Shown here: positions 17,473 through 25,401 of the stretch, piece by piece
Numbering within the stretch: the first letter of the stretch is position 1
Layout of the letters: every line of letters begins with the position of its first letter
Source of the DNA: an uncultured Anaerobiospirillum sp.
GTDB taxonomy: Bacteria > Pseudomonadota > Gammaproteobacteria > Enterobacterales > Succinivibrionaceae
Length of the DNA: 33,805 nucleotides
Direction of reading: 5' to 3'
Assembly (NCBI GenBank): GCA_944389615.1
Contig: CALXNA010000035.1
Coordinates: forward strand, 1 to 33,805
Made by a program: the position numbers and the translations under genes
The notes under the pieces: model-generated
Told to the model about the DNA's origin: nothing
Databases searched by the model: none
The model's input: the letters and a program-made list of their open reading frames with translations, nothing else

Positions 17473-18651
17473 TTACTGCAGTGCCGCCTCGATTTGATCG
17501 ACGAGGCCCTTGATCGCCGTATACGGCACTTGCTGCTCGACCAGCTGCACCATGACATTGAGGTACGGCGTGATCCCGGCAAAGAACTCACGGTACCCGG
17601 CGCAGAAGTAGCTCTGAGCTGCCCCCGTGCCGCGGTCGATGCGGTGCTTGACACAGCCGCCATGGCAGAGCGGTAAGTAAGGACAGGCCTGACACTCTGC
17701 GCACAGCGCCTGCTTGGCCGCACACAGCTGCTGGGCATGCAACGATGCCAAATCCGAAGTAAGCGCCATGATGTTGCCGAGCTTATAGCGCGGATAGACC
17801 GTCTGATCACACTCGTAGATGTCGCCATTGGCCTCAAGGACAAAGTTATCAGGGCAGCAGCCTTCCCAGACGCAGGAGTGATGGCCTAAGCCTAGGACGC
17901 AGGCGATGAGCGACTCAAACTGGCGCACCACAATCTTACCGATATCGTGGCGTACCCACTGCTTAAAGAGCGGCAGCATAAACTGACCGTAGGCATCATG
18001 GGGCAGCGCGAAGGGCTTAACCTGATAGGACGCAAGCGGCCTACTCATATCGTCATGCTCGGGCATGGTCTCGACCACCTCCGAGAACTGCCAATAGGTC
18101 GAACCCAAGTCCTTGAGGAAGCGATAGACCTTAAGCGGCTCGCGGTAGTTGACTGCGTTGATGCAGGTCAAGGTGTTAAAGGGGATGTGATGGCGCTTAA
18201 GCTGCTCAATGCCTGCCATCACCGCCGCAAAGCTCCCCTGCCCCGAGCGCGTCTTGCGCCATGCATCGTGCAGCTCTTGCGGGCCATCGATCGAGACGCC
18301 GAGCAAGACCTGATGCTGCGCCAAAAGCTCGCACCATTCCTCATTGAGCAAGGTGCCATTCGTCTGCACCGCATTCTCAACCTTCTTGCCCCACTGCGCG
18401 GCATACTTTGCCTGCAGCGCAAAGGCCTTGCGGTAGAAGTCTAGGCCCGCCAGCAGCGGCTCGCCGCCCTGCCACGTAAAGTACACGGTATCGCTATCGC
18501 AGGCAGCGATATACTCGCGCACCAAGGTCTCAAGCACCGCCTCGGGCATGACCTTAGGCCCCGGCGGCAGCAGCTGCCCCTTGGGCAGGTAAAAGCAGTA
18601 GTCGCAGGCGAGGTTGCAGTGATACGACACCGGCTTGATAGTAAAGTGCAT
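17473..18651 (-). CDS. Anaerobic sulfatase-maturating enzyme (radical SAM)
   Basis: This 392-residue radical-SAM protein would oxidise the active-site Ser or Cys of a sulfatase to formylglycine in the cytoplasm under anaerobic conditions. The radical-SAM cluster motif CNLACDYC is at residues 12-19 (Cys 12, 16, 19). The C-terminal SPASM-type cysteines for two auxiliary Fe-S clusters are visible (CVWEGCC, CDQTVYP, CAECQACPYLPLCHGGC). The ATG at 18651 (MHFTIKPVSY) has AGGAG six bases upstream and matches the usual N-terminus of the family. The gene lies 128 bp downstream of the sulfatase on the same strand, with two hairpins between them. The family is known as AslB/AtsB/ChuR. Cognate maturation of the adjacent sulfatase is inferred from the neighbourhood. 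Confidence 0.93.
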   Translation of the reverse strand: MHFTIKPVSYHCNLACDYCFYLPKGQLLPPGPKVMPEAVLETLVREYIAACDSDTVYFTWQGGEPLLAGLDFYRKAFALQAKYAAQWGKKVENAVQTNGTLLNEEWCELLAQHQVLLGVSIDGPQELHDAWRKTRSGQGSFAAVMAGIEQLKRHHIPFNTLTCINAVNYREPLKVYRFLKDLGSTYWQFSEVVETMPEHDDMSRPLASYQVKPFALPHDAYGQFMLPLFKQWVRHDIGKIVVRQFESLIACVLGLGHHSCVWEGCCPDNFVLEANGDIYECDQTVYPRYKLGNIMALTSDLASLHAQQLCAAKQALCAECQACPYLPLCHGGCVKHRIDRGTGAAQSYFCAGYREFFAGITPYLNVMVQLVEQQVPYTAIKGLVDQIEAALQ

Positions 18652-18671
18652 CCCAATCTCCTGACAGCAAA

Positions 18672-18743
18672 ACGCCATGGCGCGTAAGGCACCATGGCGT
18701 GTAGAACGTCATGACCCGCTAAAGCCCGCAGGGCGTCATGACG
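18672..18743 (-). promoter_or_regulatory. Twin perfect hairpins between sulfatase and maturase
   Basis: Two stems with perfect 9-bp arms sit in the 128-bp spacer: ACGCCATGG (18672-18680) with CCATGGCGT (18692-18700), and CGTCATGAC (18707-18715) with GTCATGACG (18735-18743). Neither has a T-run, so they may moderate mRNA stability or read-through from the sulfatase gene, or serve as operators. Confidence 0.6.
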
Positions 18744-18779
18744 CTTGGTTAAGACCGCTCAGGCTCTACCGAAGTACGG

Positions 18780-20453
18780 CTACTGAGCCAAAGCCTGAAC
18801 GATCTTCTCGTACTTAGGCTGATTGATCTCCATGAGCGGAGGCTTGGAGGCACTGAGTTGCTCACGGGCCAACTGCTGCAGCGCCTTGACCACCTCCGGC
18901 TTGTCCGCGGAGAGCTCATGCTGACACATCAGGTCATCTAAGGCAAAGAGCTGGAGCTGATTGTCTTCAGCCGTGTAGATGAGCTGGTAGTCGTTGGTAC
19001 GCACCGTGTAGGTGAACTCGCTCAAGTTCTCGGTGTTCGGGTTGTGCGGGTAGTCGTCGGACTCAAAGCGCACGTACTTGTGGTAATTATCCCAGAAGGG
19101 GATGTTGCGCTCGTCAAACCAATGCGAGAACGAGGTGAGCCAGACCAAGGACTGGTGCGGCACGTCCTTGCTCTCACCTGTGAGATAAGGCAGCAAGGAG
19201 ACGCCGTCTAACTTGCCCTTGAGCTCCTCGGGGATCGGGATGCCTGCTGCGTCCAAGGCAGTTGGATAGAAGTCCATAGCCGAGACCAACTTGTCGTAGT
19301 TACCGGCTTTGAGGTGGCCCGGCCAAGTGACGAACATTGGAGTGTGCACGCCGCCGGGGTAGGTCAGGCTCTTGTAGCCGCGCTGGGCGCCATTGAGCGG
19401 CAGCGGGCCGTCGATCACGCAACCATTGTCGGCGGTAAAGAAGATCAAGGTATTATCAAGCTGCCCATTCTTCTTCAGCTGCTCAAGCAGGCGCTTGACG
19501 CCTTGATCGACCGAGTAGATGGCCGCGTAGAAGTTATCGGCGGTCTGCGAGCCCGTGTGGAACTTGCTTTGATAGACCTCCGGGGCCGGATCGTCGTTAG
19601 GCAGATGCGGCGCGTTGTAGGCCAAGTAGAGCATAAACGGCTGATCCGTGGCGGCCGCGCGGTTGACCACCTTGATCGCCGCATTGGTCAGCTGATCGGA
19701 GATATAGCCTTCGGCCTTGATGTGCTCGCGGTTCTCAAACAATGCAGGCGAGTCGTAGTAAGCGGTACCGGCTGGGTGGAAGCCATAGAAGTAGCTAAAG
19801 CCGCGGTTTTGCGGCTGGCCGGGCTCATCACCGTAAGTGACAAAGTTGTCGTGGTAGTCGCGCGTCTGCTGCTCTTCGGGCACCGGGATGTTGGTAATGC
19901 GCGACAAGTGCCACTTACCGACGCAGGCAGTATAGTAGCCAAAGTTCTGGAACAGCTCGGGCAAGAAGACCTCGTCAGTCGGGATGCCATCTTGCGAGTC
20001 AGTGTTACCGTAGACGCCATAGCGCGACGGGGCGCGGGCCGTCATAATCGCTGCGCGCGACGGACCCGACATCGCATGGGCGACATAGCCCTGCGTCAGG
20101 CGCACGCCATCGTCCATCAAACTGCGCAGGGTAGGAGTCGAGTTACGGGCCGCCTCAATGGCCTTATCCACGTCGATCTTGAAGGTCGAGACCTGCTCAC
20201 GATTTTGCATCGTGCTCGGATCAAACGAGCTCTCGTCGTACGGAATCTGGCCGTAGCCTAAATCGTCCATCGTCAGGACGATGATATTGGGCTTACCCTT
20301 GGTCGTGTACTCAACCGGCGTAAAGTCTGCAAACGCCACATTGGTTGCGGTAGCCTTGTCGTTATCACCAGCTAAAGCCGAGCCAGAGCAGGCCACCATA
20401 GAAGCTAAAGCGGTACCGACCGCTAAGCTTAAGGTACTCTTCTTAACATGCAT
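18780..20453 (-). CDS. Exported sulfatase, serine type
   Basis: The protein (557 residues) belongs to the formylglycine-dependent sulfatase/alkaline phosphatase superfamily and would hydrolyse a sulfate ester. The N-terminus MHVKKSTLSLAVGTALASM is a signal peptide. It continues VACSGSALAG, so either a lipoprotein Cys at about residue 22 or cleavage after ALA is possible; the enzyme is probably periplasmic or membrane-tethered. Metal-binding NIIVLTMDDLGYG lies near the start. The modification site is SGPSRAAIMTAR with Ser 129 in place of Cys. Ser-type enzymes depend on radical-SAM maturases, and one is encoded directly downstream. FFTADNGC provides further metal ligands. The ATG at 20453 is chosen for the signal peptide although no clear Shine-Dalgarno is seen. 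The substrate cannot be told; arylsulfatase is only one possibility. Confidence 0.9.
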   Translation of the reverse strand: MHVKKSTLSLAVGTALASMVACSGSALAGDNDKATATNVAFADFTPVEYTTKGKPNIIVLTMDDLGYGQIPYDESSFDPSTMQNREQVSTFKIDVDKAIEAARNSTPTLRSLMDDGVRLTQGYVAHAMSGPSRAAIMTARAPSRYGVYGNTDSQDGIPTDEVFLPELFQNFGYYTACVGKWHLSRITNIPVPEEQQTRDYHDNFVTYGDEPGQPQNRGFSYFYGFHPAGTAYYDSPALFENREHIKAEGYISDQLTNAAIKVVNRAAATDQPFMLYLAYNAPHLPNDDPAPEVYQSKFHTGSQTADNFYAAIYSVDQGVKRLLEQLKKNGQLDNTLIFFTADNGCVIDGPLPLNGAQRGYKSLTYPGGVHTPMFVTWPGHLKAGNYDKLVSAMDFYPTALDAAGIPIPEELKGKLDGVSLLPYLTGESKDVPHQSLVWLTSFSHWFDERNIPFWDNYHKYVRFESDDYPHNPNTENLSEFTYTVRTNDYQLIYTAEDNQLQLFALDDLMCQHELSADKPEVVKALQQLAREQLSASKPPLMEINQPKYEKIVQALAQ

Positions 20454-20907
20454 GGGCAATCGGCGCCCAGCAACCCTGCCACGGCCCACTCCAAAAGGAT
20501 CTAAGGTCGTGCGCAGGTAAAACAGTGAGCGAGGCGCCGCCTCATCATCAGGGCGCGCTCACACGCGCCGCGCAATAGAAATGGCCGCAATTAGCCCCCG
20601 TGCACAGGGCGCACGTGCTCAATTACAGTCAGTTATGCAGCCAAGCTGCGCTCCTATTATGCCAAATAACGCCCCGCTTGCGCCCGCTTTACGCACAGTT
20701 ATGACAAGTTACGCCCGTTTCTTTGAGCCTGCTTGCAAAATTCACCGCGTGCCATGGCACAAGGTGCCGCAAAGGCCGCATAGTGCATGCAGCAGCCCTC
20801 GCCCCACGGCCCGCCCTACCGCACTACCTGCCGCCTCGCCGCCCTGCTGCACTAACTGCCGCCCTGCCGCGCCGTCGGCGTACGCCCAGTGGCGCAGTCA
20901 CGCGCTC
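20454..20907. other. AKR-sulfatase spacer, 454 bp without a gene
   Basis: This region lies between the aldo/keto reductase stop and the sulfatase start. An AT-richer part (about 20600-20750) holds several short TTACGC/TAACGC motifs and a CATAAT-like box on the minus strand, and may carry the sulfatase promoter, but no box pair is convincing. The rest is CG-rich without coding features. Confidence 0.4.
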
Positions 20908-21900
20908 TTAGGCGTGGTTAAACTCCATCACGCCGACCAGCTGGTGCGGTACGTACGGCTCCTCAAGGTACGCGCAGGCCTCAGCTGAGAGCTTGACGCC
21001 GACTGCGGCGACCGCTTCGCTTAAGTGGCGGCTCTTGGTGGCGCCGACCACCGGCGCGGTGACCTTGGACAGCAGCCAGCCTAAAGCCACTTGGGTGGTG
21101 GTGAGGCCATAACGCTGCGCAAGCTCCGCGACGCGTGCGATGATCACCGCATCCTGCGCCGCGCTGCGATCGTACTTCGCGTGCAGCACATGGTCATTGC
21201 TGCTACGCGCGGTGACTTCGCCCTGTTTTTTGACCAGGCGGCCGCTGGCCAAGGGACTGTATGGGGTGAGGGCAATCCCGGCATCGTGGCAGTATGGGAT
21301 CATCTCGCGCTCTTCTTCACGGAAGATCAGGTTGTAATGGCCTTGTAAGGACACCATCTGCGGAATGCCCATGTCCCGGGCTAGCTGATTGACCTTGCAC
21401 AGCTGCCAAGCGTAGCAGTTAGAGAAGCCCAGATAGCGCACCTTGCCTTCCTTGACCGCCTGTCCCATGCCCTGCAAGATCTCCTCAATCGGGGTACGGT
21501 AATCCCACATGTGGCAGATGTACAGGTCGATGTAGTCCATGCCCAGATCCTTGAGGCTCTGGTCGACATGGTGCATGACATGCTGCGTGCCGCTCACTCC
21601 TTGCTCGATCTCGGCGTCGGTACGCGGCAAAAACTTCGTGGCCATGACCACTTGGTCGCGTTGCGCGAAGTCGCGCAGCGCCCGCCCCACGATCTGCTCG
21701 CTGAGGCCCGAACCATAGGCAAAGGCGCTGTCAAAGAAGTTGATGCCAGCCTCTAAGGCCTGCTTGATCAAAACGCGCGAGTCCGCCTCGTTGAGCGTCC
21801 ATGCGGCGCGCTCCTCGCCTTGCTTTTGCCCAAAGCTCATGCAGCCTAAGCACAGCCGCGACACCTGCAGCTCTGACTGACCTAACTTGGTATATTCCAT
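20908..21900 (-). CDS. Aldo/keto reductase
   Basis: This 330-residue NADP(H)-dependent TIM-barrel oxidoreductase would reduce aldehydes or ketones in the cytoplasm; the substrate is unknown. The catalytic tetrad is visible as Asp 57 and Tyr 62 (NFFDSAFAYG), Lys 89 (VMATKF) and His 130 (YICHMWD). Cofactor-phosphate-type sequences TPYSPLASGRL and GATKSRHL occur towards the C-terminus. It resembles the YajO/IolS-like group of bacterial AKRs. The ATG at 21900 has AGGAG six bases upstream. It sits between the sulfatase and htpX, with an htpX terminator upstream, so it probably has its own promoter. Confidence 0.92.
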   Translation of the reverse strand: MEYTKLGQSELQVSRLCLGCMSFGQKQGEERAAWTLNEADSRVLIKQALEAGINFFDSAFAYGSGLSEQIVGRALRDFAQRDQVVMATKFLPRTDAEIEQGVSGTQHVMHHVDQSLKDLGMDYIDLYICHMWDYRTPIEEILQGMGQAVKEGKVRYLGFSNCYAWQLCKVNQLARDMGIPQMVSLQGHYNLIFREEEREMIPYCHDAGIALTPYSPLASGRLVKKQGEVTARSSNDHVLHAKYDRSAAQDAVIIARVAELAQRYGLTTTQVALGWLLSKVTAPVVGATKSRHLSEAVAAVGVKLSAEACAYLEEPYVPHQLVGVMEFNHA

Positions 21901-21992
21901 AGGATGCTCCTAACTCACTAACAAGCTCCATCATAGCGAGCAGGCGGCGCCTACCACGGCTTTGCGCCAATCAGGCAAGCAATTGAGAGCCA

Positions 21993-22030
21993 CAGACAAA
22001 AGGCCACCTGAGACCGAAGTCCCAAGTGGC
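21993..22030 (-). terminator. htpX intrinsic terminator
   Basis: On the minus strand, about 160 bases after the htpX stop, a 12-bp stem (arms GCCACTTGGGAC and GTCTCAGGTGGC, two G-U pairs) is closed by a TTCG tetraloop and followed by CTTTTGT. This is a well-formed Rho-independent terminator. Confidence 0.85.
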
Positions 22031-22111
22031 TTGTGCCCAGACTGACGCTGGCTTGTGTCCAGCCCGACGCTGGCTTGCGCCCAGACCGACGCTGGCTTGC
22101 GCACCGGTGGC
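22030..22111. repeat. 22-bp tandem repeats after htpX
   Basis: Three full units begin at 22030, 22052 and 22074, with a partial fourth at 22096. Each reads CTTG(T/C)G(C/T)CCAG followed by a three-base variable part and GACGCTGG. The array lies between the htpX stop and its terminator, so it would be part of the htpX mRNA 3' end. Confidence 0.85.
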
Positions 22112-22189
22112 GCCGGGGCGCGGCAGTTTGCAGCGCGGGCGTTTCGCAGCGCTGCTTAGTGACGCGCGCGGCGGTGCGAGCGGCGACGC

Positions 22190-23083
22190 TTAGCGGCCGC
22201 GGGCGCGCAGAGCGGCAATGCGCTTCTCAAGCGGTGGGTGGCTCATGAAGAGCTCCGAGAAGGAGGTGCCACCGTTGATGCAGAAGGCGCTGAACTGGCC
22301 TTCCTTTTTCACCTCAATTGAAGACAGCTGCTGGAGCTTTTCGAGCGCCATGATCATGCGCTGCGTACCCTCAAGGTCAGCCGAGCCTGCGTCCGCGCGG
22401 AACTCACGGTAGCGCGAGAACCACATCGAAATCAAGGTCGCGCCGATGCCAAAGAGCACCTGAAATAGCGACTGCACCATGTAGAAGATAAAGAAGTTGC
22501 CCCCTGAGCTGCCTTCTTCGTCGCTGGAGCGATTCATAAAACCCGAGACGGCTTGGGCGGCGATGTAGGAGAAGAAGTAAACGAAGGTATTGAGCACACC
22601 CTGCAGCAGCGTCATGGTGACCATGTCACCATTGGCTACGTGGGAGATCTCATGGCCTAAGACGCCGCGCACCTCATCTGCGTTCATATTGTTGAGCAGC
22701 CCTGAGGAGACTGCGACCAAGGCATTGTCCTTGGAGGCGCCGGTGGCGAAGGCATTGGGGTCAGCTGAGTAGTAGATACCGACCTCTGGCATGCCAATAC
22801 CCGCGCGCTGGGCCATCGAAGCGACCTCGCGCAGCAAAAAGGCCTCCGCATCGTTACGCGGCTGCGTGATAACCTCAACGCCATAGGCGGACTTGACCAT
22901 GGTCTTCGACATGAAGAGCGAAATCATGGATCCCACGCAGCCGAAGATGGCGCACATGACAAACAGGCCGCCGTAGGCACCCGGAGTAATCCTAATTCCC
23001 AAGAGGGCCATGATGATGGAGCCGACGATACCGACCACCACCAAGACCGCTACTTGCATCAAAATGAAAAGCAAGACGCGCAT
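22190..23083 (-). CDS. htpX: Membrane zinc metalloprotease HtpX
   Basis: HtpX is an inner-membrane M48 metalloprotease that degrades misfolded membrane proteins, acting alongside FtsH under envelope stress. The 297-residue length matches E. coli (about 293). Two N-terminal transmembrane segments (about 4-30 and 38-60) are followed by the zinc motif HEISH at 144-148 and the downstream ligand region SRYREFRADAGSA. A further hydrophobic pair (about 155-215) lies between them. The ATG at 23083 has GAGG five bases upstream. It is divergent from the small membrane-protein gene at 23362 and ends with repeats and a clear terminator. Regulation by the Cpx system is known in E. coli, but no such site was identified here. 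Confidence 0.96.
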   Translation of the reverse strand: MRVLLFILMQVAVLVVVGIVGSIIMALLGIRITPGAYGGLFVMCAIFGCVGSMISLFMSKTMVKSAYGVEVITQPRNDAEAFLLREVASMAQRAGIGMPEVGIYYSADPNAFATGASKDNALVAVSSGLLNNMNADEVRGVLGHEISHVANGDMVTMTLLQGVLNTFVYFFSYIAAQAVSGFMNRSSDEEGSSGGNFFIFYMVQSLFQVLFGIGATLISMWFSRYREFRADAGSADLEGTQRMIMALEKLQQLSSIEVKKEGQFSAFCINGGTSFSELFMSHPPLEKRIAALRARGR

Positions 23084-23325
23084 ACGAACCTCAACTATTC
23101 TCAGTAGGCCGCACCAGCTGCAGCTTGCGCCCAGTTTACCGAAAATCGCTTAGCCCAAACCTAGCCTCCTCAATTTTGCGCAGCGTAGGCCGCAGGGCGG
23201 GCCTGCCGCAGGGCGACGGCGCGGCTGCGCAGGCGGCCGCGGTGGCGGTGGCGGCTGCGGAGACGGCCCCGACCTGTCCCGCAAGCCGCTCCGGCTGGAG
23301 GCAGACTGGGGGCGCGGGGGGCGCG

Positions 23326-23334
23326 TGCTATAAT
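23326..23334 (+). promoter_or_regulatory. Extended -10 promoter for the 23362 gene
   Basis: TGCTATAAT is an extended -10 (TGn plus perfect TATAAT at 23329-23334), about 28 bases before the ATG at 23362. No -35 is evident. Transcription would start near 23341 and leave a leader of about 20 nt carrying GGGAGG. Confidence 0.75.
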
Positions 23335-23361
23335 CGGGCGCGATGAGTTTGGGAGGATCAA

Positions 23362-24114
23362 ATGCTAGGCACCATCATTGCGGTCAATCAGGACAAGGGC
23401 TACGTCGATGTCTACCTCGATAAAGAAGCGGCCACCTACCGGGCCCCAAGCGCGGAGTTTGCCGCCGACCCGGCCTTAGTTATGGGCAGCGATGCCGAGA
23501 TTGAAATCGAGGGCAAGCCCTCCTTCTTTGGCCCAGGCAAGGCTCAGCTTACCGCCGTCAAGGCCCTGAACTTTGCCAATGATAAGGTCGCTCTGGCCCC
23601 TACGCCCCACTATCCTGAGCATGACACGGTACGCGATGAGCGCCACTACTTGATTGCGGCCGAAGGTGGCTCCGAGCGCGAGTGTCGCTCGGCCCTGATC
23701 GAAAAGGCTCTTGAGTGCAAGGTCAATGCCCTGCTCGACCTCAAGCTTGAGGTGGTGACGCGCCCGGGCGTCAAGACCGCCCTCTTCCGCTATACCGCGC
23801 GCCCGGCCTTGATCAACGGCCCCAAATACCAAGCCGCACGTGACGCGCGCATGGCTCTGCCCACCGATCGGGCCCGGCGCAATAGCCCCAACGAAGCCAT
23901 GGTGCGCTACATTCGCGTGCTCTTAATCAGCTTCCTCTTCATCACCATCCCCTGCATCATGGCTTTGACCCAAAAGGGCGTAATCCCAAGCCAGCTTCTG
24001 GGCCAAATCATCACCGCAGGCCTTTTGATGCTGTGCATGATCCTCTTCTTGTTCATCTCCTTTAAGAAGCGCCAGAGCTTCATCCTGACGCTCAAGAAGG
24101 TCAACCGCGACTAA
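23362..24114 (+). CDS. Unknown two-helix membrane protein with a cold-shock-like N-terminus
   Basis: I do not recognise this 250-residue protein with certainty. The first 35 residues (MLGTIIAVNQDKGYVDVYLD) look like a small beta-barrel of the cold-shock/OB kind. Residues about 90-145 form a mixed domain (ECRSALIEKALECKVNALLDLKLEVV) faintly like YbjQ-type domains. Two hydrophobic segments (about 184-203 and 214-234) anchor the C-terminus, ending in a basic tail. The large domain should be cytoplasmic, with a short loop (TQKGVIPSQLLGQ) outside. It has its own extended -10 promoter and the ribosome site GGGAGG six bases before the ATG, so it is a real gene. It is divergent from htpX and convergent with the yehP-like gene. 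The DUF1294/cold-shock membrane family is a loose analogue only. Confidence 0.8.
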   Translation: MLGTIIAVNQDKGYVDVYLDKEAATYRAPSAEFAADPALVMGSDAEIEIEGKPSFFGPGKAQLTAVKALNFANDKVALAPTPHYPEHDTVRDERHYLIAAEGGSERECRSALIEKALECKVNALLDLKLEVVTRPGVKTALFRYTARPALINGPKYQAARDARMALPTDRARRNSPNEAMVRYIRVLLISFLFITIPCIMALTQKGVIPSQLLGQIITAGLLMLCMILFLFISFKKRQSFILTLKKVNRD

Positions 24115-24126
24115 GCCGCTGCCGTC

Positions 24127-24152
24127 GGCCCGCGGACGTAAGGACGCGGGCC
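24127..24152. terminator. GC-rich hairpin between convergent genes
   Basis: A perfect 8-bp stem GGCCCGCG (24127-24134) / CGCGGGCC (24145-24152) lies between the convergent stops at 24114 and 24202. It lacks a T-run on either strand, so it may be a weak or Rho-assisted end for both transcripts. Confidence 0.4.
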
Positions 24153-24201
24153 TGCGCGGGCGCAAGGCCGCGGCAGACGGCCGCGTTAGGCCGCAGGCAC
24201 G

Positions 24202-25383
24202 CTAGGCCTTGTGATCGCTGGTGATGTTCTGCGCTACCCACAAGCTGAGGTCTTGCTTGTTGATGACCGCGCCCATTAGCTCGGGGAATAAGTCCGGGGT
24301 ACAGGCAAAGGCGCAGATGCCTAAGTTGGCCAAGAACTGGGCCGCGCTTTGGTCGTAGTACGGCGCACCATCATCGCTTAGGGCCAAGAGCACTACCACC
24401 TGAACGCCGCTTGCGACCAAGTCGGCAAAGCGTTGGTACATGCGCGTCTTGTCGCCGCCTTCGTAGAGGTCGGTGATGACCACCATGATGGTGTCCTCAG
24501 GGCGCGTGACCAAGCCTTGGCAATAGCTCAATGCCTTTTGGATGTCGGTGCCGCCGCCCAATTGCACGCCCAAGAGCACCTCGACTGGATCGTGCAGCTG
24601 GTCGGTCAAATCGACCACACTGGTGTCAAAGCACACCAGACGCGTGCTCACCGCTGGGAGCGCCGCTAAGACCGAGCCGAAGATGGCCGAGTACACCACC
24701 GAGGTGCCCATCGAGCCACTTTGGTCGATGCACAGGACGATGTCCTTGAGCTTGCGCCCTTTGCGCCCAAAGCCCACCAGCTCCTCAGGGATAATGGTGT
24801 TAAGGCTCGGTTGATAATTCCGCAAGTTCTTGCGGATGGTGGCATCCCAGTTGATTTCGCGGGCGCGCGGGTTACGCTTACGCACGGACTTGTTGAGCGC
24901 CCCCAGCACCGCCTGCTCCATGGGCATACGCAGCTTCTTGATGAGCTCCTCGACCACTTGGGAGATGATGGAGCGCACTAAGGCCTTGTTCTTTTCGGGC
25001 ACCAACTGCCCCAAGCTCATCAAGGTCGCGACCAGATGCACGTCGGGCACCACCTGCTCGAGCATCTCGCGCTCGGTGAGCAGCTCGGTCAAGTGCAAGC
25101 GGTCAATCGCGTCTTGCTGCAGCACCTGCACCATGCTCTGCGGGAAGAGGTCGCGGATTTCACCGAGCCATGTCGCGACATAGGGCGCCGACGGGTCGCT
25201 GCTGCCCTTGCCTTTGCTGCCCTTGCCGCTGCCCTTCTTATAGCGGTTCATCTGGCCGTCGTAGAGCGCGGCTAAGGCGAGGTCGACGCGCGCGGCATCA
25301 CCGCTTAACTGCACCCCCGTGCCGTCGGTCTTATCATTGCCGCCTAACACGAGGCGCCAGCGTGTCAGATTTTCTCCATCCAT
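24202..25383 (-). CDS. yehP: VWA-domain protein, YehP-like
   Basis: This 393-residue cytoplasmic protein has an N-terminal helical part and a C-terminal von Willebrand A domain (about 210-390). The metal-ion-dependent adhesion site is complete: DQSGS at 220-224, GGGTDIQKAL (Thr) and VVITDLYEGG (Asp). A Gly/Lys/Ser-rich linker (KKGSGKGSKGKGSS) lies at about 49-62. E. coli YehP (about 378 residues) is the closest named relative I know; its function is unestablished. VWA proteins paired with MoxR-type ATPases usually act as metal-dependent partners that dock substrates to the ATPase. The ATG at 25383 has GAGGAG seven bases upstream and begins 18 bp after the DUF5682 gene, so the two are co-transcribed. 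It is the last gene of the cluster. Confidence 0.88.
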   Translation of the reverse strand: MDGENLTRWRLVLGGNDKTDGTGVQLSGDAARVDLALAALYDGQMNRYKKGSGKGSKGKGSSDPSAPYVATWLGEIRDLFPQSMVQVLQQDAIDRLHLTELLTEREMLEQVVPDVHLVATLMSLGQLVPEKNKALVRSIISQVVEELIKKLRMPMEQAVLGALNKSVRKRNPRAREINWDATIRKNLRNYQPSLNTIIPEELVGFGRKGRKLKDIVLCIDQSGSMGTSVVYSAIFGSVLAALPAVSTRLVCFDTSVVDLTDQLHDPVEVLLGVQLGGGTDIQKALSYCQGLVTRPEDTIMVVITDLYEGGDKTRMYQRFADLVASGVQVVVLLALSDDGAPYYDQSAAQFLANLGICAFACTPDLFPELMGAVINKQDLSLWVAQNITSDHKA

Positions 25384-25401
25384 TGCGATACTCCTCGTGA
25401 G

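Noticed and set aside
20581..20988. Plus-strand 135-codon frame upstream of the sulfatase
   Set aside because: It runs into the antisense of the aldo/keto reductase, is Pro/Ala/Arg-rich and shows no domain or ribosome site.
22030..22111. Tandem repeats as a CRISPR array
   Set aside because: Units are directly adjacent without unique spacers and there are no cas genes; the same holds for 12908-12979.
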